64,000 bases of DNA from Streptomyces sp. NBC_01465 (lineage in GTDB: Bacteria > Actinomycetota > Actinomycetes > Streptomycetales > Streptomycetaceae): contig NZ_CP109467.1 of the NCBI RefSeq assembly GCF_036227325.1, positions 6,076,001-6,140,000 of the forward strand, read 5' to 3'. The notes under the pieces were generated by a model. That model did no database searches. It was not told the origin of the DNA and saw nothing but the letters and a program-made list of their open reading frames with translations. The position numbers were made by a program, and so were the translations under genes. Positions 35,051 to 43,043 of this stretch are shown here, one piece after another; the first letter of the stretch is position 1; the number at the start of each line of letters is the position of its first letter.

Positions 35051-35147
35051 CAAGCCCGTCCGGCGATTGAGGACAAGCGGCCGAAGGTCGCTTACTGGGG
35101 GCAGGGACGAAGCCAGACCCGCAGCGATCGCCCTCCGCACCGCGTCA
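35051..35147. repeat. Dispersed element copy and response-regulator 3' fragment
   Basis: 35051-35100 repeats 12991-13040 (47/50 identical). 35113-35147 repeats the 3' end of the response-regulator gene at 32529-32563 (first 21 bases identical, about 31/35 overall) in the same orientation; the translation keeps DAVRRAIAAGLA but the stop is lost. The fragment runs into the stop codon of the GH20 gene. Nothing else is seen in 34952-35144. Confidence 0.75.
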
Positions 35148-36746
35148 GTGCTCGGGCCCGCCCAGCACGTCCGCCAGCATCGCCGCCCGGTCCCGCGGCC
35201 ACCCCATCGCATCGGGCCGCGTCTGCCACGGGCGGGGTCCGTCGAGCGGTCGGTACTCCACCCCCAGCGCGTCCAGCCGCTCCAGGTGCCGTACGAGGCG
35301 TACCTCGAACTCCGCATACGACCGATCCCCGCCCGACCACACCGCCTCCGCGAACGCCGACAGCCTCGGGAACGCCAGGTAGTCCAGGCCCCGCGCCCCG
35401 TCCACCACCTCCGTCCACAGCTGCGCTTGTCCGCCCAGCACATGCGCCGCCTCCCCGGGCGTCAGCCCGGCCGGCACCGGGTCGAAGGCGTACGCGTCCT
35501 CCGTCGTCGTCGCGCACCCCACCGGGATCGGCTCGTCGGCCCCCTCCGACTGGCGGAAGTCGAAGTAGGTCTCCGTCAGCGGACACGCCACCACGTCGTG
35601 CCCGGCCCGCGCCGCCGCGACCGCCCCCTGCGTCCCCCGCCACGACATGACCGTCGCGCCCTCCGCGAGCCCGCCCGCCAGGATCTCGTCCCAGCCCAGC
35701 AGCTTGCGGCCCCGCTGCGTCAGGAACGTGGCGAACTGCCGGATGTACCAGCTCTGCAGCGCGTCCTCGTCCGGCAGGCCCAGCTCCCGCATCCGCTCCT
35801 GGACCCGCGGACTCTCCCGCCACTCGGCCTGTACGCACTCGTCCCCGCCCACGCACACGTACCGCGAGGGGAAGAGATCGAGCACCTCCTCGTACACCCC
35901 CTTGAAGAACTCGACCGTCGCGTCCTCCGCGTTCAGGACGTGCGTCGCGGGCCCCCACGCCGTGCCCACCTCCACCGCACCCCCGGTGTTCCCCAGCTCC
36001 GGGTAGGCCGCGATCGCCGCCTGCGTGTGCCCGGGCAGGTCGATCTCCGGTACGACGGTGATCGCCCGCTCCTCCGCGTACGCGACGATCTCGCGGATGT
36101 CCTCCTGGGTGTAGAACCCGCCGTGCGGACGCCCGTCCAGGCGCCCGTGCTTCGACGAGCCGACCGTCGATTCCCTCCGCCACGACCCGGTCTCCGTCAG
36201 CCGCGGGTATCGCTTGATCTCGATGCGCCAGCCCTGGTCGTCCGTCAGATGCAGATGCAGCACATTGAGCTTGTGCAGCGCCAACAGGTCGATGTACCTG
36301 AGGAGTTCACGCTTCGGAAGGAACCGCCGCGCCACATCGATCAGCGTCCCCCGCCACCCGAACCGCGGCCCGTCCGCGACCGTCGCGCACGGCACCACCA
36401 GCGGCCCCGGCGCCGCGACCGCCGACCTGAGCACCTGCGCGGGCAGCAGCTGCAGCAGCGACTGCACGGCGTAGAAGGCCCCGGCGTGCGCCGACGCCTC
36501 GATGAGCACACCGTCGTACGCGACCGTGAGCCGGTACGCCTCCTCGCCGAGCCCGGAGTCCGTACGGAACCGGACCGCGGGCCCCTCCCCGCGCTCCGGC
36601 GGCGACGCCCCCAGCGACGGCGCGAGCGCGGCGCGCAGCCGGCCGGCGGCCCGGTCGAGCGGGGCTTCGGCGAGGACCGGGGTGGTCGAGGTGAGCGTGA
36701 ACCCGCCCTCGCTGAGGGTGAATTGGGCAGGGCGGGGGACGATCAT
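35145..36746 (-). CDS. GH20 beta-N-acetylhexosaminidase (intracellular)
   Basis: A 533-aa GH20 enzyme. The N-terminal GH20b domain (about 1-125) is followed by a (beta/alpha)8 domain: GWRGTLIDVARRFLP, LNVLHLHLTDDQGWRIEIK, VVPEIDLPGHTQAA, and the catalytic Asp302-Glu303 pair in VGGDE. It removes terminal GlcNAc or GalNAc. No signal peptide is visible, so it should act in the cytoplasm on imported saccharides. It is the last gene of the unit running from the binding protein at 41053, 18 nt after the dehydrogenase gene. Confidence 0.95.
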   Translation of the reverse strand: MIVPRPAQFTLSEGGFTLTSTTPVLAEAPLDRAAGRLRAALAPSLGASPPERGEGPAVRFRTDSGLGEEAYRLTVAYDGVLIEASAHAGAFYAVQSLLQLLPAQVLRSAVAAPGPLVVPCATVADGPRFGWRGTLIDVARRFLPKRELLRYIDLLALHKLNVLHLHLTDDQGWRIEIKRYPRLTETGSWRRESTVGSSKHGRLDGRPHGGFYTQEDIREIVAYAEERAITVVPEIDLPGHTQAAIAAYPELGNTGGAVEVGTAWGPATHVLNAEDATVEFFKGVYEEVLDLFPSRYVCVGGDECVQAEWRESPRVQERMRELGLPDEDALQSWYIRQFATFLTQRGRKLLGWDEILAGGLAEGATVMSWRGTQGAVAAARAGHDVVACPLTETYFDFRQSEGADEPIPVGCATTTEDAYAFDPVPAGLTPGEAAHVLGGQAQLWTEVVDGARGLDYLAFPRLSAFAEAVWSGGDRSYAEFEVRLVRHLERLDALGVEYRPLDGPRPWQTRPDAMGWPRDRAAMLADVLGGPEH

Positions 36747-36764
36747 CGGGGTTCGTGACTCCTG

Positions 36765-37796
36765 TCAGGCCGAGTGGGCGAGCGCTTCGGCCCGTACCGG
36801 ATCGGCGAAGGGCAGACCTGCCGCGTAACTCTCCAGCTCGTCCATCGCGTGGTGCGTCATCCGGCCCAGCTCGTTGCCGAGCGAGCCCGCGATGTGCGGG
36901 GTGAGCAGGCAGTTCTCCAGGTCGAAGAGGGGAGAGTCGGCGGGCAGGATCTCCGGGTCGGTGACGTCCAGGACGGCCTGCAGCCGGCCCGCGACCAGCT
37001 CCTCGATGAGCGCCTCCGTGTCGACGAGCGAGCCGCGCGCGGTGTTGATGAGCGTGGCCCCGTCCCTCAGCAGTGACAGCCGCGCCCGGTCGAACAGGTG
37101 CCGGGTCTCGGGGAGTTCGGGCGCATGGACCGTGACGACGTCGCTGGAGAGGGCGAGGGTGTCCAGCGACACCGGCTCCGCACCCAGCGCCCGCGCCTCC
37201 GCCGGATCCAGGTACGGGTCGTGGACGAGGACCCGCAGATCGAAGGGGCGCAGCAGTTCGATCACGCGCCGCCCGATCCGCGAGGCGCCGACGACTCCGA
37301 CCGTACGGCGGAAGTTGCCGCCGTTCCCGACCACTTCGATTGGGCTGATCCAGGTCCGTTTGGTGCGGTACGCGGCGGCCGCGGGCAGCACCCGCTTTCC
37401 GGCGAAGAGGATCGCGGAGACCGTGTACTCGGCGACCGGGAGCGCATTGACCCCGGCGGCCGAGGAGACCGCGATGCCGCGCTCCCAGCACGCGTCGGTG
37501 ATGTGGTGCTTGACCGAGCCGGCCGCGTGCACGACCGCGCGCAGTTTCGGCATCCGCTCCAGCGCGGCGGCCGTCAGGGGCGGGCAGCCCCAGCCGCTGA
37601 ACAGGACCTCCGCCCCGGCGAGGCGGTCCGTGTGCGCGGGGTCGGCGAAGTCCCGTACGACGACGGCGGGTTCGGCGTCCGCGACCTCGGCCAGCCGGGC
37701 GTACGCGGCCTGGTCGAAGAGCGCGTCCCGTACGGAGGCCTCCATCGCCAGGACGGTGCGGGGGCGGCGGCGGGAAGCGGAGGCAGCGGCGGTCAC
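36765..37796 (-). CDS. D-2-hydroxyacid dehydrogenase family protein
   Basis: A 343-aa NAD-dependent enzyme. Substrate domain, then Rossmann domain with VGVVGASRIGRRVIELLRPF (the usual GxGxxG is altered to GASRIG), ALSSDVVTVHAPELPETRHL, NTARGSLVDTEAL with the Arg of the active site, a Glu-like position in LDVTDPEILP, and TPHIAGS with the catalytic His. GTG at 37796 overlaps the permease stop. Its role in a sugar operon is unclear; it may process a sugar-derived hydroxy acid. Confidence 0.9.
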   Translation of the reverse strand: MTAAASASRRRPRTVLAMEASVRDALFDQAAYARLAEVADAEPAVVVRDFADPAHTDRLAGAEVLFSGWGCPPLTAAALERMPKLRAVVHAAGSVKHHITDACWERGIAVSSAAGVNALPVAEYTVSAILFAGKRVLPAAAAYRTKRTWISPIEVVGNGGNFRRTVGVVGASRIGRRVIELLRPFDLRVLVHDPYLDPAEARALGAEPVSLDTLALSSDVVTVHAPELPETRHLFDRARLSLLRDGATLINTARGSLVDTEALIEELVAGRLQAVLDVTDPEILPADSPLFDLENCLLTPHIAGSLGNELGRMTHHAMDELESYAAGLPFADPVRAEALAHSA

Positions 37797-38740
37797 TTGA
37801 CGGCTCCGGCGGTGAGGCCGGAGCGCCAGTAGCGCTGCAGGCCGAGGAAGGCGATGGCCAGGGGGATCACCGAGATCAGCGAGCCCGTGATGACCAGTTG
37901 GTAGAACTCGGGGTACTGGGAGACCGTCTGGTTCCAGTTGTAGATGCCGAGCGTGACCGGGTATTTCGAGCTGTCGTTCAGCATCACCAGCGGCAGGAAG
38001 AAGTTGTTCCAGCTGCCGGTGAAGGAGAAGAGGAAGATCGTCATGAAGGCGGGGGCCATCATCGGGAGCGACACCGAGCGGAAGAGCCGGATCTCGCTCG
38101 CGCCGTCCATACGGGCGGCCTCCAGGGTCTCGCCGGGGACGTAGCCCTCGGAGAAGACCCGGGCGAGGTAGACGCCGAAGGGGTTGACCAGGCCGGGGAT
38201 GAGGACCGCCCAGTAGGTGTTGACCAGGCCGACCTTTGACGCCATCAGGTACATCGGCAGCGAGACGACGGTGCTGGGGACGAGGATCCCGAGCAGGACG
38301 ACCCCGTACATCTTGTTCTTCAGGGGGAAGTTGTACTTGTCGAAGGCGTAGCCGGCCAGCAGGCTGATGAAGGCCGATGCGGCGGCGCCGACGACCGAGT
38401 ACAGCATGCTGTTGCCGAGCCAGGTGGCGAAGATGCCGTCGTTGTAGCTGAAGAGCGCGCGGAGGTTGGAGAAGAGGTTGAAGTCTCCGAGCTCGAAGCC
38501 GGGGTGGGCGAAGAGGTCGCCGTTGTTCTTGGTGGAGGCGAAGATCAGCCAGGTCAGCGGCATCAGCGTGTAGAACGCCATGATGACCAGGATGGTGTTG
38601 ACCACGGCCCTGGAGGAGAAGGACGACGCGGTCGCGCCGCCGCGGCTGCGGGTCGTACGGGAGCGGGTGGGCCGGACCGGGGGCTGCTTGTCCACGGCGG
38701 CGGCGGACGGTGCGTGCGGGGTCTTGGTGTCGACGCTCAT
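37793..38740 (-). CDS. Carbohydrate ABC permease (MalG type)
   Basis: A 315-aa CUT1-family permease. An N-terminal Arg/Ser-rich cytoplasmic stretch of about 45 residues precedes the first helix (VVNTILVIMAFYTLMPLTWLI). EAA loop: TLEAARMDGASEIRLFRSVS. Six membrane segments. It pairs with the MalF-type permease upstream (3-nt gap). The ATPase is not encoded here; Streptomyces CUT1 importers commonly use the shared MsiK ATPase encoded elsewhere. Confidence 0.95.
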   Translation of the reverse strand: MSVDTKTPHAPSAAAVDKQPPVRPTRSRTTRSRGGATASSFSSRAVVNTILVIMAFYTLMPLTWLIFASTKNNGDLFAHPGFELGDFNLFSNLRALFSYNDGIFATWLGNSMLYSVVGAAASAFISLLAGYAFDKYNFPLKNKMYGVVLLGILVPSTVVSLPMYLMASKVGLVNTYWAVLIPGLVNPFGVYLARVFSEGYVPGETLEAARMDGASEIRLFRSVSLPMMAPAFMTIFLFSFTGSWNNFFLPLVMLNDSSKYPVTLGIYNWNQTVSQYPEFYQLVITGSLISVIPLAIAFLGLQRYWRSGLTAGAVK

Positions 38741-38743
38741 GCT

Positions 38744-39640
38744 CTACGCCTCCTTCCAGCGGTTGCCGAACTTGGTGATCACGAAGGAGAGCAGTGCTCC
38801 GAGCACGGCGAGCATCAGGGAGGCCGCGGCGGCCGTCCCGTAGTCGTGCTTGGTGAAGGCGGCCTGGTAGATGTACATCGTCGGCGACCACTCGGGGGCG
38901 AGCGAGGGGGCCTTGGCGCGCAGGATCTCGGGCTCGGTGAAGAGCTGGATGGCGCCGACGGCGGTGAAGAGCATGGTGAGGACGACCGAGGAGCGGATCA
39001 TCGGGAGCTTCACGGCGACCGCTGTACGGAAGTGACCGGCGCCGTCGACGAGGGCGGCCTCCAGCGTCTCGCGCGGGACGGCCTGCAGGGCGGCGTAGAA
39101 GATCACCATGTTGTAGCCGATCCACTGCCAGGCGGCGGCGTTCGCCATGGAGAAGAGGACGGCGTCGTTGCCGAGGAAGTCCCAGCTCGCGCCGAACGTC
39201 TTCAGGAACTGGGTGATCGGGCTGAGGCTCGGGGTGTAGAGGTAGACCCAGATGATCGCGGCGATCATTCCCGGCACCGCGTGCGGCAGGAAGTACGCCA
39301 GCTGGAAGAACTTCTTCGCGCGGGCCATCGCCGAGTCGACGAGCAGGGCGAGTGCGAGGGCGCCGCCGACCATCAGCGGGATGTAGATCAGGCAGTAGAG
39401 GGCGACGTGCAGAAAGCTGTCGCGGAAGACCGAGTCGCCCAGGGCGCGCGTGTAGTTGCCGATGCCGGTGAAGACCGTGTGCGAGCCGCCGAAGCCGAGA
39501 CCGGCGGACTCCTCGCGGAAGAGGCTCATCCAGATCGCGTAACCGATCGGAACGATCATCACGGCGATGAAGAGAAGGAAGAAGGGGGCGATGAACAGAG
39601 CGGGGGTGCTGCGCTGACCGCGGCCGAGCCGTGATGACAC
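38744..39640 (-). CDS. Carbohydrate ABC permease (MalF type)
   Basis: A 298-aa CUT1-family permease with six hydrophobic segments (ALFIAPFFLLFIAVMIVPIG, and others) and the EAA loop TLEAALVDGAGHFRTAVAVKLP. The start is GTG at 39640 or TTG at 39643 (MVSSRLGRG). Both start codons and the ribosome site AAAGGAG lie in a hairpin (39639-39656), and a GC-rich stem lies farther upstream, so expression may be set well below that of the binding protein. Confidence 0.94.
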   Translation of the reverse strand: MSSRLGRGQRSTPALFIAPFFLLFIAVMIVPIGYAIWMSLFREESAGLGFGGSHTVFTGIGNYTRALGDSVFRDSFLHVALYCLIYIPLMVGGALALALLVDSAMARAKKFFQLAYFLPHAVPGMIAAIIWVYLYTPSLSPITQFLKTFGASWDFLGNDAVLFSMANAAAWQWIGYNMVIFYAALQAVPRETLEAALVDGAGHFRTAVAVKLPMIRSSVVLTMLFTAVGAIQLFTEPEILRAKAPSLAPEWSPTMYIYQAAFTKHDYGTAAAASLMLAVLGALLSFVITKFGNRWKEA

Positions 39641-39656
39641 CAAAGGCTCCTTTGGT
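39639..39656 (-). promoter_or_regulatory. Hairpin covering the ribosome site and start of the MalF-type gene
   Basis: On the minus strand ACCAAAGGAGCCTTTGGT reads as a 7-8-bp stem around GAGC. It contains the Shine-Dalgarno AAAGGAG and the start codons (TTG/GTG). In RNA it would hide the initiation site. Confidence 0.55.
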
Positions 39657-39673
39657 CCGTACGAGAAGAGGGT

Positions 39674-39708
39674 TCCGGCCGGGGCGGGATCAGGCCGCCC
39701 CGGCCGGA
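39674..39708 (-). terminator. GC-rich intercistronic hairpin between binding protein and permease genes
   Basis: A perfect 14-bp stem (39674-39687 with 39695-39708, arm TCCGGCCGGGGCGG) with a 7-nt loop, starting 16 nt after the binding-protein stop. A likely partial terminator or mRNA stabiliser. Confidence 0.75.
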
Positions 39709-39724
39709 GGCTTGCTGCGGCGAA

Positions 39725-41053
39725 CTACTTGGCGAGCTTGAGGCCGCGGTCCGTGATGCTCTTCTCCGCGGCCTTCTGGCCGTCCTGGAAGGCGGACCAG
39801 AAGTCGCCGGAGGCCTTGACCTTGCCGAGGGCCGCGGTCAGCGACACCGAGGTGGAGTTGTGGGTCGGGCTCCAGACCCAGCCCGCGGGGATGGTCTTCA
39901 CCTGGTCGCCGGCGAGGGCGTAGATGTCCTGGCCGCCGAAGAACTTCGCGTCGAAGGTCTCCTTGGCGGTGGAGCGCAGCTCCTCGTTGGCGGGCAGACC
40001 GCTGGAGGCGCCGGACGCGAGGCGGGCCTTGACGGCGGCCTTGTCGGTGGTCGCCCACTTGATGAACTCGGCGGCCGCTTCCGCCTTCTTGGAATCCTTG
40101 CTGATGGCGAAGGACGAGCCGCCGACGGAGCCGGTGGCGGCGGTGCCCCAGTTGGGCAGCGGGGCCTCGGCCCAGTTGCCGGTCTGCTTGGGATACGAGG
40201 TCTTCAGGCCGCCCGCGCTCCAGGCCGCACCGAGGTAGGCGACGGCGCTGCCGTCGGTGACCTTCTTGGTGGACTCCGGGCTCCAGGAGACGTCGTTGTA
40301 GACCAGGCCGCCCTTGACCAGGTCCTTCCAGTAGTCCGCGACCTTCTGGGTCTCGGGGCTGGCGATGTTGACCTTCCAGGAGTCGCCGTCGGCGGCGTAC
40401 CACTTGCCGCCGGCCTGCTGGACGAGGCCCGCCCAGGTGGCGGTGTCGTCGCCCCAGAAGGAGAGCATCCGGGACTTGCCCTTGGAGGCCGACTTGATCT
40501 TCTCGGCGGCGGTCTTGAACTCGGCCCAGGTCTTGGGGACTTCGACGCCGTACTTCTTGAAGAGGTCGGTGCGGTAGAAGAACGTCTGCGGGCCGACGTC
40601 GTACGGGGCCGCCCAGGTCTTGCCGCCGAGCGTCACCAGGGACTGGACGGACTCGGGGGAGTAGCTCTTGACGGTGTCGCCGAGCTCCGCGGTGGAGTCC
40701 TTGAGGAGGCCCTGGGTGACGAGGTCGGGGAGGGCCTGGTACTCGGCGTTGACGACGTCGGGGGCGTTGCCTGCCTTGACGGCCTTGCCGAGCTTGTCGT
40801 AGCCGCCGGCCAGACCGGCCGGGATCTCGGAGTAGGTGACCTGGATGTTCTTGTGGGTCTTGTTGAACTCCGCGGTCATGTCCTTGGTCCCGGGCATCCA
40901 GGACCAGTAGGTGATCTTGACCGGTTCGGCGGCGGTGCCGGTCCCCGCGCTCTTGCCGCTGGAGTCGTCGCCGCCACAGGCGGTGGCGAGGACGGCCAGA
41001 GAGGCCACAGCGGCCGCAAGGGCTATGGAGGACTTACGGGAGGTGGGCTTCAT
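39725..41053 (-). CDS. Sugar ABC transporter substrate-binding lipoprotein (CUT1)
   Basis: A 442-aa binding protein. Lipobox LATAC with Cys at about residue 26, then a GGDDSSGKSAG linker and the family-1 fold: ITYWSWMPGTKDMTAEFNKTH, LVTQGLLKDSTAEL, WAAPYDVGPQTFFYRTDLFKKY, VAYLGAAWSAGG. It is the first gene of the importer operon. The preceding region has a 48-bp near-palindrome. By context (GH35, GH20, GH101) the ligand is likely a galactose- or hexosamine-containing oligosaccharide such as galacto-N-biose; this is inference. Confidence 0.94.
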   Translation of the reverse strand: MKPTSRKSSIALAAAVASLAVLATACGGDDSSGKSAGTGTAAEPVKITYWSWMPGTKDMTAEFNKTHKNIQVTYSEIPAGLAGGYDKLGKAVKAGNAPDVVNAEYQALPDLVTQGLLKDSTAELGDTVKSYSPESVQSLVTLGGKTWAAPYDVGPQTFFYRTDLFKKYGVEVPKTWAEFKTAAEKIKSASKGKSRMLSFWGDDTATWAGLVQQAGGKWYAADGDSWKVNIASPETQKVADYWKDLVKGGLVYNDVSWSPESTKKVTDGSAVAYLGAAWSAGGLKTSYPKQTGNWAEAPLPNWGTAATGSVGGSSFAISKDSKKAEAAAEFIKWATTDKAAVKARLASGASSGLPANEELRSTAKETFDAKFFGGQDIYALAGDQVKTIPAGWVWSPTHNSTSVSLTAALGKVKASGDFWSAFQDGQKAAEKSITDRGLKLAK

Positions 41054-41165
41054 TGCTCTGACTCCTACGAGAAGACCTGCTGACGAGGCGAGTTGACGTC
41101 ATCTTTCGACCAAGAACGATCAGAGTCAATAGCAAAGAGACAATCGATCATCTCGGAACGGTTTC

Positions 41166-41213
41166 GATGTGCGGGCTTGCGCGTTTCAATCGAAACGTGC
41201 AATCCCGCACATC
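41166..41213. promoter_or_regulatory. 48-bp near-perfect palindrome between GH35 and the binding-protein gene
   Basis: Arms 41166-41187 and 41192-41213 pair at 20 of 22 positions around a 4-bp centre; the core is CGTTTC-AATC-GAAACG (41182-41197). It lies 26 bp past the GH35 stop and about 113 bp before the binding-protein start. It could be both the GH35 terminator and the operator of the importer operon; another GTTTCGAT half-site overlaps its edge at 41161. Confidence 0.65.
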
Positions 41214-41238
41214 CGTCGACTGGTCAACGCCCGCCGAA

Positions 41239-43017
41239 TCAGCCCAAGTCGGGCAACTCGCGCACCTCGACGACTGTTTCCGTACATCCGTCGAGCTCCA
41301 AGACCACGATCTCGTTGCGCCCGGGGCGCAGCAGCGGCCACGGGACGTAGAGCGTCCGCTGCGGGCCCTGCTCCCAGTAGCGACCCAGACAGAAGCCGTT
41401 GACCCAGACGTAGCCCTTGGTCCAGCCGGGCAGCGCGAGATGGGCGTCGGCGGCCTCCTTCGGTTCCCCGGCTTCCTCGACGTCCAGGAAGCCCCGGTGG
41501 AAAACCGGTCCCGGACCTTCGGACGCCGTTCCCCAGGGCAGGTCATCAGGGGTTCCGTTGCCCAGCGGGACAGGGCGGGCCGTCCAGTTGTGCAGCATCT
41601 GCTGGGTGTGCAGCACGCGGGTCACGCCCTTGTGTTCGCCGACCGCCGTGCCGTAGTTGACCCGGCCCATCGACTCGACCAGCAGCTCGATGCGCGTGCG
41701 CGCACCGTCCACCGCGATCTCGGGCCACGGGGCGTCGGAGTCCCGCTCCAGGACGCCCCTGAGCTCGCCGTCGGCGAAGACATGGGCGCGGTCGGCCAGG
41801 CCCTGCACGGAGAGCGGATAGGCCTTGCGCGGGCCCGGGATCTCCGTTCCGTAGAGGACGAGGCCGTGCTCGATGCCCAGCTCCTCGAAGGTCAGCGGGA
41901 CGGGCGAGGTGACGGTGGGGGCCGCCAGCTCGTCCAGTACCTCGAAGAGCCGGACCGATTCGGTCAGTTCGACCCTTCCCGCAGGCAACAGGGGCGGCAG
42001 CGGCGCCGGATCGGGCAGCGGCCCGTCGGCGACCTTCTCCAGGACCTCGCGGAACGCCCAGAACTTCTCGGTGGTCCCGCCGCGCTCGTCGATCGGGGCG
42101 TCGTAGTCGTACGACGTCACATCGGGGAGGTAGACCGCGCCGGTGGCCGGGTCCTTGGTGTTGGCGCCCGCCCACGTCCCGAAGTTGGTGCCGCCGTGCG
42201 CCATGTAGATGTTCACCGAAGCGCCTGCGTCCACCATCTCGGCGAGGGCGGCGGCCGCGTCCTTCGGGTCGCGGACGGTGTGCCCGTCGCCCCAGTGGTC
42301 GAACCAGCCGCACCAGAACTCCATGCACATCGCCGGGTCCTCCGGCCGGAACCGCCTGAGCTCGGCGAACGCCTCCGTGGCGCGGCTGCCGAAGTTGACG
42401 GTCGCCAGATGCCCGGGGACGGTGCCGCCGGTGAGGAAGAAGTCCTCCGGGCCGTCCGAGGTGAAGAGCGGGACGTCGATCCCGCGCGAGCGCATGGCGT
42501 CGGCGAGGTGCTGCAGATAGCCGGTGTCGGTGCCGTACGAGCCGTACTCGTTCTCGATCTGGACCATCAGCACATTGCCGCCGCGAGTGACCTGGTGCGG
42601 TGCGATCACCGGCATCAACCGGTCGTACCAGCGCTCCACATGGGCCAGATAGGCCGGGTCCTGGCAGCGCACCGCCCGCACGTCCCGGTCGGCGTTGAGC
42701 CACCAGGGCAGCCCGCCGTTCTCCCACTCGGCACAGATGTACGGCGAGGGGCGGACGATCGCGTGCAGCCCGGCCTCGGCGGTGGCGTGCAGGAATGCGT
42801 CGAGGTCGGCCAGTCCCTCGAAGTCGTACGTCCCCGGCCGCGGCTCGTGGAGGTTCCACGGGACGTACGTCTCCACGGTGTTGAGCCCCATCGCCCGCAG
42901 CTGGTGCAGCCGGTGCGGCCACTGCTCGGGCAGGGTCCTGAAGTAGTGCATGGCCCCCGACAGCAGGCGCAGGGGTCGTCCGTCGAGGGAGAAACCCTCG
43001 GGGGATATCTGGAACAT
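41239..43017 (-). CDS. GH35 beta-galactosidase
   Basis: A 592-aa GH35 enzyme. (beta/alpha)8 catalytic domain: GLNTVETYVPWNLHEPRPG, acid/base Glu157 in IENEYGSYG, nucleophile Glu233 in MEFWCGWFDHWG. C-terminal beta-sandwich domains end with the galactose-binding-like fold (WVNGFCLGRYW, LYVPWPLLRPGRNEI). No signal peptide, so it works inside the cell. It removes terminal beta-galactose, and is well placed to act on the Gal-beta-1,3-GalNAc liberated by GH101. It is 26 nt downstream of the DeoR/LacI-type regulator gene. Confidence 0.95.
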   Translation of the reverse strand: MFQISPEGFSLDGRPLRLLSGAMHYFRTLPEQWPHRLHQLRAMGLNTVETYVPWNLHEPRPGTYDFEGLADLDAFLHATAEAGLHAIVRPSPYICAEWENGGLPWWLNADRDVRAVRCQDPAYLAHVERWYDRLMPVIAPHQVTRGGNVLMVQIENEYGSYGTDTGYLQHLADAMRSRGIDVPLFTSDGPEDFFLTGGTVPGHLATVNFGSRATEAFAELRRFRPEDPAMCMEFWCGWFDHWGDGHTVRDPKDAAAALAEMVDAGASVNIYMAHGGTNFGTWAGANTKDPATGAVYLPDVTSYDYDAPIDERGGTTEKFWAFREVLEKVADGPLPDPAPLPPLLPAGRVELTESVRLFEVLDELAAPTVTSPVPLTFEELGIEHGLVLYGTEIPGPRKAYPLSVQGLADRAHVFADGELRGVLERDSDAPWPEIAVDGARTRIELLVESMGRVNYGTAVGEHKGVTRVLHTQQMLHNWTARPVPLGNGTPDDLPWGTASEGPGPVFHRGFLDVEEAGEPKEAADAHLALPGWTKGYVWVNGFCLGRYWEQGPQRTLYVPWPLLRPGRNEIVVLELDGCTETVVEVRELPDLG

Positions 43018-43043
43018 GAGGGTTTCTCCGGTACGGAAGGAGC

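Noticed and set aside
34406..35443. Extension of the DUF1453 frame upstream to 35443
   Set aside because: The extra part overlaps the GH20 gene in another frame and includes the repeat and regulator fragment; the hydrophobic protein clearly starts at ATG 34951.
36765..39125. Extension of the dehydrogenase frame into the permease genes
   Set aside because: The upstream part is the wrong frame of two permease genes; GTG 37796 starts the first recognisable substrate-domain segment.
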